Source: an uncultured Bacilli bacterium (GTDB lineage: Bacteria; Bacillota_I; Bacilli_A; RFN20; CAG-826). Taken from it: a stretch of 11,867 nucleotides of DNA. Shown here piece by piece: positions 6,040-11,867 of the stretch. The notes beneath the pieces are model-generated. The model had not been told where the DNA came from and did not search any database. It saw only the letters and a list, made by a program, of their open reading frames with translations. Positions within the stretch are counted from its first letter, which is position 1. Each line of letters opens with the position of its first letter. The DNA lies in contig CAKPAV010000022.1 of assembly GCA_934133115.1 (NCBI GenBank), forward strand, positions 1-11,867, given 5' to 3'. The position numbers and the translations under genes are program-made.

Positions 6040-7369
6040 TAAAGATTTTTTATGGGGCGTATCAACAGCAAGTTATCAAATTGAAGGTGCTTATCTTACG
6101 GATGGCAAATCTTTATCAATTTGGGATACTTTTACAAATACTTTAGGTAATACTTATCGAAATCAAAATGCGAATATTGCATGTGATCATTATCATCGTT
6201 ATTTAGAAGATATTGGTTATATGAAAAAGTTAGGCGTAAATGTTTATCGCTTTTCTATTTCTTGGAGTCGAGTTTTACCAAATAATTTAGAAGAAATAAA
6301 TGAAAAAGGCGTGCAATTTTATATTAATTTAATAGATAATTTAAAGAAAAACGGCATAAAACCATTTGTGACTTTATTCCATTGGGATTTACCAGAATAT
6401 TTAGAAAAACAAGGAGGATTTTTATCCCCTGATTTTCCTAAATGGTTTGAGCAATATACTAAAGCAATATGTAATATTTTTAAAGATAAAGTATTAGATT
6501 ATATAACATTCAATGAACCAGAAAATAGTGTTTATAACGGACTAGTTTCTGGAAGTTTTGCACCAGGAAAAAAATTAAGTAATAAAGAAGTATTATTAGC
6601 TATTCATAATATTCTTTTAGCTCATGGTCGTTCAGTTAAGGTAATAAGAAAAATGATTCCCAATGCTAAAATTGGTTTTTCAGCTTGTGGATGGGTCCCA
6701 GTACCGAATAAGAATCATTCAGAAAGTGAAGAAGATGCTTATCAAGATTATTTTGACTTAAAAGAAGATCGTTTGGGTGATGGAGTTGCAATATGGTATG
6801 ATCCAATTTTTTTAGGAAAGTATCCTAATCGATACTATCAAGCGTTTAACGATATTATGCCTAATATCAAAGAAGAAGATATGGAATTAATTTCTCAAAA
6901 AATCGATTTTTGTGGAATTAATTTATATTCTGGTTATTATGTTGATAATATTAATGGACATATAATTCAAGTTAATCCAACAGATCGTAAAATTATGGAT
7001 AATGGTTACATGGTTTTACCAGAAGTGATGTATTATTCACCTAAATTTTTATATAAAAGATACAAAACACCAATCATTATTACAGAAAGTGGATGTGGAG
7101 ACTTTGCTAAGCCTAATAACAATAAGATTCATGACAAAATGCGTATTGAATGCTTACATTCTTATTTATCTTATTTAGAAAAAGCTTATAATGAAGGTGT
7201 TGATATTAAAGGATACTTTCATTGGTCACTTATGGATAACTTTGAATGGAATGAAGGGTTTAAAATCCGTATGGGACTAATATATGTAGATTATGCTAAA
7301 CATCAAAAAAGAATATTAAAAGATTCGTTTTTTGAATATAAAAAGATTATTGAATCATCAAAAAATTAA
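6032..7369 (+). CDS. GH1 beta-glucosidase (acts on unphosphorylated beta-glycosides)
   Basis: The 445-residue product is a complete GH1 enzyme. It opens with FLWGVSTASYQIEGA (6-20), the usual GH1 N-terminal signature. The acid/base is E162 in TFNEPEN and the nucleophile is E352 in IIITESG, where the common ENG is ESG. RFSISWSR at 73-80 and FHWDLP at 116-121 are also typical. DNFEWNEGF at 402-410 supplies the Glu-Trp pair that contacts the sugar O4/O6 in beta-glucosidases; the SxxKxxY-type phosphate motif of 6-phospho-beta-glucosidases is not seen. The substrate should therefore be an unphosphorylated beta-glucoside or beta-galactoside imported by a non-PTS route. There is no signal peptide. 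The ATG overlaps the GH13 gene by 8 nt and has no close Shine-Dalgarno; AGGAGGA at 5997-6003 is 28 nt away. Either translation is coupled to the upstream gene or a TTG at 6017, five codons earlier, is used. I prefer the ATG because family proteins start near MFNKDFLWG. Confidence 0.9.
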   Translation: MFNKDFLWGVSTASYQIEGAYLTDGKSLSIWDTFTNTLGNTYRNQNANIACDHYHRYLEDIGYMKKLGVNVYRFSISWSRVLPNNLEEINEKGVQFYINLIDNLKKNGIKPFVTLFHWDLPEYLEKQGGFLSPDFPKWFEQYTKAICNIFKDKVLDYITFNEPENSVYNGLVSGSFAPGKKLSNKEVLLAIHNILLAHGRSVKVIRKMIPNAKIGFSACGWVPVPNKNHSESEEDAYQDYFDLKEDRLGDGVAIWYDPIFLGKYPNRYYQAFNDIMPNIKEEDMELISQKIDFCGINLYSGYYVDNINGHIIQVNPTDRKIMDNGYMVLPEVMYYSPKFLYKRYKTPIIITESGCGDFAKPNNNKIHDKMRIECLHSYLSYLEKAYNEGVDIKGYFHWSLMDNFEWNEGFKIRMGLIYVDYAKHQKRILKDSFFEYKKIIESSKN

Positions 7370-7381
7370 GGAAGGGAAAAT

Positions 7382-8206
7382 ATGGAAAATAAAGAAGAAA
7401 AATTACCAAGTACAAGAGTGGAACAATTGTTTTATTCTTTGAAATTTTATTTTGGAAATGTTTCATTTGCTAGTTACATGACATTTATATTTGCTATACC
7501 GCTTGCATTATATGTTTTTTTCTTTTGCTATCAATGGATTGCTATCTTAAATACACCAGACGTAACTAAAGAAAACATTATGATTTTTGGATCTTTATAT
7601 TTATTACCGGTAATTCCTCTTACTGGATTATTAGGCATAGGACTAAGCGGTGCTTATAAAATGATGATAAGAATTACATCTGATCAACCATGTAATGCTA
7701 GTAATTACTTTTCTGGAATAAAAGAAAATTGGTGGCAATTTCTTATTTATTTTCTTATTTTAGGATTAGGTAGTTATTTTGTAATATTTAATTTTTTCTT
7801 TTTTAGTCCAAAAGAAAATAATTTGTTATTTATAATTATTCGCTTTTTTTCATTAATAATATTTTGTTTTTTATTAAATATTGTTACTTGTGCTTCAGTA
7901 GAACAAGTTAAATATAATATGAAAGTGCGTGATATTTTACGCAATGCTTTTATATTATCTTTTAAAAAGACATTACCGACATTTGGACTTATAATTTTAA
8001 CTATTGCACCGTTATCTTTAGTGTTTTTCTTTTCTCGTGTTGTTAAAGTTATTATACTTGCAGTATTATTCTTATTTTACTTTGGATTATCTTCTTTAAT
8101 TATTGTCCTTCGCTATCAATATATATTTGATGAAATAATTCATAAAGAAAATCGTCCAGAAGAATATCATCGTGGTTTATCTTCTTTTGGAGGACACAAA
8201 GAATGA
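7382..8206 (+). CDS. Six-segment membrane protein, YesL/DUF624-like
   Basis: This 274-residue hydrophobic protein has about six predicted membrane segments near residues 31-55, 66-92, 118-140, 147-171, 198-217 and 221-243, with a charged N-terminus and a soluble charged tail after about 244. There is no obvious enzyme motif. The arrangement of a small-residue helix (GLLGIGLSGAYKMM), a loop with YFSGIKENWWQF, and a later amphipathic stretch KVRDILRNAFILSFKK is reminiscent of YesL/DUF624 proteins, which often sit in oligosaccharide-use operons of Firmicutes. That link is by general pattern only. It is preceded by AAGGAAGGG at 7368-7376. Its stop overlaps the next start codon as ATGA at 8203-8206, so it is cotranslated with the oxidoreductase. 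Its position among four sugar enzymes suggests a role in sugar uptake or in assembling a transporter, but it shows no transporter signature that I can name. Confidence 0.7.
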   Translation: MENKEEKLPSTRVEQLFYSLKFYFGNVSFASYMTFIFAIPLALYVFFFCYQWIAILNTPDVTKENIMIFGSLYLLPVIPLTGLLGIGLSGAYKMMIRITSDQPCNASNYFSGIKENWWQFLIYFLILGLGSYFVIFNFFFFSPKENNLLFIIIRFFSLIIFCFLLNIVTCASVEQVKYNMKVRDILRNAFILSFKKTLPTFGLIILTIAPLSLVFFFSRVVKVIILAVLFLFYFGLSSLIIVLRYQYIFDEIIHKENRPEEYHRGLSSFGGHKE

Positions 8207-9138
8207 AAATAGGTATTTTAGGGTGTGGACGTATTGCTCAAAAAATGGGAAATACTTTAAAATTGATGAAATTAAATAAAGAATGTTATATTGCTTCTCG
8301 CGATATAAACAAAGCTAAACAATTTAAAGAAGAATACGATTTTGCTGGATTTTATGGAAATTATGATGATTTAATTAATAATAAAGAGATTGAATTAATT
8401 TATATAGCTACAATTAACTCATTGCATTATGAGCACGCCAAATTATGCTTAGAAAATGGTAAAAATGTCTTATTAGAAAAACCAATCACTTTACGATTAA
8501 AGGAGGCTAAAGCGTTATATGATTTAGCGGAAGATAAAAATCTTTATATTGGTGAAGCATTATGGACAGCATATATGCCATCTTTAAAAATAATCCAATC
8601 GTATATTAATAAATATTTTAAAAATATTACTAGTTCTTTAGCAGTCTTTAAAGTTAATTCAATTATTAAAGAAAGAGTAAATCGTAAAGATTTAGGCGGT
8701 GGAGCGCTTTTTGATTTAGGAATATATCCAATCGCAATTACTTTATTAACATGTGGATTTAATTATAATGCATTATTAATAAAGAATATTGAATATTCTA
8801 GTGAAGTTGATATAAAAGAAGAGTTTGGATTTGTTTATGATAACTTTTTTGCAAAATGTATTGTGGATGCGACATATAACCGAGAATCTTATTTAAAAAT
8901 TCAAAATGATGATTATTTAATGGAAGTATCACCAATTGAATGTCCAAAAGAAATTAAAATATTTCAAGGTAATCAATTGATTATTAATGAAGATATATCA
9001 CCAAAATTAACTGGATTTGAATATGAAATATTAGAAAGTATAGATTGTATAAAAAATAAAAAACATTATCCAAACAGTTGGGATAAAGATAAGTCACTCA
9101 AAACTTTAGATATTATGACTAACATTATTCATTTTTAA
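8203..9138 (+). CDS. Gfo/Idh/MocA family NAD(P)-dependent oxidoreductase
   Basis: The 311-residue product has the Rossmann loop GILGCGRIA at 4-12, the catalytic EKP at 92-94 (K93), and the block GGGALFDLGIYP at 165-176. In that block D171 and Y175 have the same four-residue spacing as the catalytic Asp/Tyr pair of dihydrodiol/xylose dehydrogenases. EALWTAYMPS at 118-127 also fits that branch. Family enzymes oxidise or reduce sugars, inositols and related polyols with NAD(P). The substrate here is unknown. The gene overlaps the membrane protein by 4 nt, with GGAGG at 8189-8193, and the GH36 alpha-galactosidase follows by 11 nt. A sugar or sugar derivative linked to the glycosidases is the obvious candidate. 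Length is at the short end of normal and nothing looks truncated. Confidence 0.88.
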   Translation: MKIGILGCGRIAQKMGNTLKLMKLNKECYIASRDINKAKQFKEEYDFAGFYGNYDDLINNKEIELIYIATINSLHYEHAKLCLENGKNVLLEKPITLRLKEAKALYDLAEDKNLYIGEALWTAYMPSLKIIQSYINKYFKNITSSLAVFKVNSIIKERVNRKDLGGGALFDLGIYPIAITLLTCGFNYNALLIKNIEYSSEVDIKEEFGFVYDNFFAKCIVDATYNRESYLKIQNDDYLMEVSPIECPKEIKIFQGNQLIINEDISPKLTGFEYEILESIDCIKNKKHYPNSWDKDKSLKTLDIMTNIIHF

Positions 9139-9149
9139 AGGAGTACATT

Positions 9150-11261
9150 ATGATAAAAGTAATTGATAATAAATTTATTAGAGTTGATACTAAAAATAAT
9201 ACTTTAGCTTTTTATATAATAGGCGAACTTCCTGAAATTGTGTATTACGGCAAAAAACTAAAAAAACATGCGGATTTAGTACCATTTTTAGGAATTACGG
9301 ATATCACTGGTGTTGATATGCGTGATTATGTATTATCACAATTTGGAAAAGAAGATTATAAAGAATCAAGTATCAAAATAAAAAATTCTAATGGTACATT
9401 TGTTTCCGATTTTAAATTTGCTAAATTTGAACTTAATAAACCATTAATTAATAATTCTTCTTTACCATTAAGTAGAAATAAACTAGAAAATATTTGTTTT
9501 ACTCTTAAAGATGAGACTAATAATATCACCTTAGAAATTTATTATTCGTTTTTTAAAAATTCCGATGTTGTTGCGGTTAATTCGCGCCTAATTAATGAAG
9601 GAACACTTCCTATTTATTTAAATAAAATGCCTTCTTTACAATTAGAATTAAAAACAGATTATTTTAATGTTTATACTTTTGATGGTGGATGGGCTAAAGA
9701 AAGAATGCGCCATGAATCAACATTGCGCGGAGGATTATTTATTAATGAATCAAGAACCGGCTCTTCATCCGCGGATCATAATCCATTTGTTTTACTTAAA
9801 AATAAAAATGGTTATTATGGATTCAATTTAATGTATTCATCCAATCATAAAACAAGTATTGAAATTGATGCATATAAGCACGCTCGCATAATATCAGGTA
9901 TTAATGATTTTATGTTTGAATATAAAATTAATCCTAAGGATATATTTATTGCTCCAGAAGCATTTATGATTTATGAAAAAAATGAAGATTTACTTTCTTT
10001 AGAATATCATGACTTTATTCAAAATCATATTGTGCATCCTAAGTATAAAGAAAAAATTAGACCAGTATTAATGAATAATTGGGAAGGTACTAATTTTGAT
10101 TTTACTAAGCAAAAAATTATTGATATTGCTAAAGTTGCTAAAGATGTAGGTGCGGAATTATTTGTTCTTGATGATGGCTGGTTTGGACATCGTGATGGAG
10201 ATAATTCTTCATTGGGCGATTGGTTTGATTATAAAGAAAAAACTGGTGGATTAGACAAACTGGCAAAAGAGATTAAAGATTTAGGACTCGAGTTTGGTAT
10301 TTGGATTGAACCAGAAATGATTTCTGAAGATAGCGAATTATATAAGAATCACAAAGAATATGCAATGTTAATCCCTAATCGTAAACCACATTTACATCGT
10401 AACCAATTAATGCTTGATTTAACAAATGAAGAAGTTAAAGAATATGTGTTAAGTAGTTTAAGAAATGTACTTAATTTAACAAAAGCAAATTATGTAAAAT
10501 GGGATTATAACCGTAATATGTCAGATGTTTATTCATCTAAATATTCTTCGAATGAATATTATCATCGCTACATTATGAATTTATATGAAATAATGGACAC
10601 TATCACTAAAGAATATGGAGATGTTTTATTTGAAGGATGTGCAGCCGGAGGATCTAGATTTGACTTAGGTATTTTATATTATATGCCGCAAATATGGACA
10701 AGTGATAATACTGATCCATATGATCGTATTTTTATTCAAACTGGAACGAGCTATGCCTATCATCAAGTTAATATGGGTGCACATGTTTCTGCCTCACCTA
10801 ATTGGTTTACTAAACGAACTTCATCTTTAGAAACACGCTTTAATGTTGCTTGCGGTGGTAATTTAGGATACGAATTAGATCCTACCAAATTTAACGAAGA
10901 AGAAAAAAATGTTGTTAAAAATCAAATTGAATTTTATAAAGCAAATTGTGATATTTTTCAATTTGGGGATATTTCATATTTAAAGAGTGTTTATAAAAAC
11001 GGAATTGGAGGATTTATTACATTATCGAAAGATCATAAAAAAGGATTTGTTGTTATTACTTCCTCCTCATTAAAAAATAATAGTATAAAATTACCGCTTT
11101 TATCTAATAAAAAAGAATATCGTCTAATAGGTAGAGATATTCATTTTACATGTATTTTAAAAGGAAATACATTAAAAAATATAAATGATATTTTTACTAA
11201 AATAGTTGATAAATCAACTTATAATTTATATAGCGTAATGCTAAGTATTGAAGAGATTTAA
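9150..11261 (+). CDS. GH36 alpha-galactosidase
   Basis: The 703-residue product matches the large bacterial GH36 alpha-galactosidases (about 700-740 residues). An N-terminal beta-supersandwich domain (about 1-300) holds the FDGGWAKERM and GSSSADHNPF motifs. The barrel follows with VLDDGWFG at 339-346 and GIWIEPEM at 383-390. The nucleophile is D452 in KWDYNRN, the substrate-site Cys block is EGCAAGGSRFD at 495-505, and the acid/base is D519 in WTSDNTD. A short C-terminal beta domain ends the protein. It removes terminal alpha-1,6-galactose from melibiose, raffinose and stachyose. No signal peptide is present, so it acts in the cytosol. AAAGGAG at 9137-9143 precedes the ATG and overlaps the upstream stop. 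Released galactose would be used by the galactokinase encoded just upstream of this operon. Its stop overlaps the convergent deacetylase gene by 4 bp, with no terminator in between. Confidence 0.93.
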   Translation: MIKVIDNKFIRVDTKNNTLAFYIIGELPEIVYYGKKLKKHADLVPFLGITDITGVDMRDYVLSQFGKEDYKESSIKIKNSNGTFVSDFKFAKFELNKPLINNSSLPLSRNKLENICFTLKDETNNITLEIYYSFFKNSDVVAVNSRLINEGTLPIYLNKMPSLQLELKTDYFNVYTFDGGWAKERMRHESTLRGGLFINESRTGSSSADHNPFVLLKNKNGYYGFNLMYSSNHKTSIEIDAYKHARIISGINDFMFEYKINPKDIFIAPEAFMIYEKNEDLLSLEYHDFIQNHIVHPKYKEKIRPVLMNNWEGTNFDFTKQKIIDIAKVAKDVGAELFVLDDGWFGHRDGDNSSLGDWFDYKEKTGGLDKLAKEIKDLGLEFGIWIEPEMISEDSELYKNHKEYAMLIPNRKPHLHRNQLMLDLTNEEVKEYVLSSLRNVLNLTKANYVKWDYNRNMSDVYSSKYSSNEYYHRYIMNLYEIMDTITKEYGDVLFEGCAAGGSRFDLGILYYMPQIWTSDNTDPYDRIFIQTGTSYAYHQVNMGAHVSASPNWFTKRTSSLETRFNVACGGNLGYELDPTKFNEEEKNVVKNQIEFYKANCDIFQFGDISYLKSVYKNGIGGFITLSKDHKKGFVVITSSSLKNNSIKLPLLSNKKEYRLIGRDIHFTCILKGNTLKNINDIFTKIVDKSTYNLYSVMLSIEEI

Positions 11262-11867
11262 AGGTCACCTAAATAAGTGTAAACTTTATGTCGCTCTAAT
11301 TTTATATCTCGTGCTTTACAATATTCATTAATAGTTACTACCTGATATCCTCTTTCATAAAGAGAAGGTAGTAATTTTTTTACGGCGTTAATGGTAGTTT
11401 GATATCCTTCATGCATTAAAACAATGCCGCCTTCACGAAGATTGTTAATGACAGTGGTATATATTTCATCAGCACTTTTTCCGCTCCAATCTAGCGTATC
11501 TAATCCATTAGTCCAATTAATAAGTGGATAATTAATTGTCTCTAAAACTAAATCATTATAAGTACCAAATGGTAAACGCACTAAAGCTTCATTAACATCT
11601 ACAAATTTATTTAAATTTGTTATGGTACCACTAACTTCTGCTTTTATTTCTCGAGCCGGTAAATCTTCTAAATGCTTATGATTTAAAGTATGATTACCAA
11701 TTTGAAATTTACTCTTAATAGCACGTTCAATAGTACTTTTATTAGCTTCAACAACATTTATTCCTTTATAGAAAAAAGTACCATGAGCTTCAAATCCTTC
11801 ACTAGCGTAGTTTTTATTAAAATTATCGAAAACATCTAATAGTTGATTTGCGGTATTGCTAATTGGT
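11258..11867 (-). CDS. NodB-type polysaccharide deacetylase (CE4), C-terminal part, partial at window end
   Basis: Reading leftwards from 11866, the frame is open to the stop at 11260-11258, about 203 residues, so the gene continues beyond the right edge. A GTG at 11581 is an internal Val, not a start. The first visible residue is a Pro at the place where the TFDDGP motif of the family would end, so the metal Asp pair lies just outside the window. Seen inside are HGTFFY, the zinc motif GNHTLNHKHL (HxxxH), the RLPFG motif (RxPxG) and, near the end, GGIVLMHEGYQTT (motif with H) and the closing GYQVVTINEY. CE4 enzymes remove N- or O-acetyl groups from peptidoglycan, chitin-like glycans or surface polysaccharides and are usually secreted or membrane-anchored. 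Substrate cannot be told. It is transcribed towards the glycosidase operon. Confidence 0.88.
   Translation of the reverse strand, partial: PISNTANQLLDVFDNFNKNYASEGFEAHGTFFYKGINVVEANKSTIERAIKSKFQIGNHTLNHKHLEDLPAREIKAEVSGTITNLNKFVDVNEALVRLPFGTYNDLVLETINYPLINWTNGLDTLDWSGKSADEIYTTVINNLREGGIVLMHEGYQTTINAVKKLLPSLYERGYQVVTINEYCKARDIKLERHKVYTYLGDL

Noticed and set aside
11262..11270. AGGTCACCT mini-palindrome at the convergent gene junction as a terminator
   Set aside because: The arms are 4 bp with a one-base centre and no T run follows on either strand, so it cannot form a terminator hairpin.
11258..11581. A complete 107-residue minus-strand gene starting at the GTG at 11581
   Set aside because: The same frame stays open to the window end and encodes the HTLNH and TFFY parts of the NodB domain upstream, so the GTG is an internal Val of a longer partial gene.

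Overview
This is an AT-rich, densely coding window. It most likely comes from a low-GC Gram-positive bacterium of the Bacilli/Tenericutes-like group, probably an uncultured gut lineage. Three things point that way: strong AGGAGG-type ribosome sites, the glycosyltransferases (one resembles the glycolipid synthases of Firmicutes and Acholeplasma), and the set of cytosolic glycosidases. TGA serves as a stop codon in two genes (2033-2035 and 8204-8206) and TGG encodes Trp throughout, so this is not the Mycoplasma/Spiroplasma code. Taxonomy below that level is inference.

Region 1 (1-3071, + strand) looks like the end of an envelope/export operon. It holds the 3' part of a gene for a probably secreted endonuclease I-type nuclease carrying an Ig-like (Big_2) domain and an unassigned C-terminal beta domain. 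A DPM1/GtrB-type family 2 glycosyltransferase with two C-terminal membrane segments follows, then a GT4 enzyme resembling diglycosyl-diacylglycerol synthases. A strong intrinsic terminator closes the unit.

Region 2 (3072-4386, + strand) is a single-gene unit for a galactokinase of a divergent Firmicutes-type subfamily. It has a well-formed promoter (TTGAAA-N17-TATCAT) that overlaps a 48-bp interrupted dyad, and its own terminator.

Region 3 (4387-11261, + strand) is a tight five-gene operon: GH13 alpha-glucosidase-type enzyme, GH1 beta-glucosidase, six-segment membrane protein (YesL/DUF624-like), Gfo/Idh/MocA oxidoreductase and GH36 alpha-galactosidase. Genes overlap by 8 and 4 nt or are spaced by 11-12 nt. 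None of the glycosidases has a signal peptide, so they should act on imported, unphosphorylated oligosaccharides. Galactose freed by the GH36 enzyme would feed the galactokinase next door. No sugar transporter or regulator lies in the window. An 18-bp near-palindrome sits just upstream of the first gene.

Region 4 (11258-11867, - strand) is the C-terminal part of a NodB-type polysaccharide deacetylase. It converges on the glycosidase operon with a 4-bp overlap of stop codons and runs off the right end of the window.

I saw no tRNA, rRNA, CRISPR array, insertion sequence or phage gene. All gaps between genes are under 170 bp. The genes are recognisable families. The less ordinary points are the nuclease architecture and its linkage to glycosyltransferases, the oxidoreductase plus membrane protein inside a glycosidase operon, several motif deviations in the enzymes, and the dyads at the two promoter regions.
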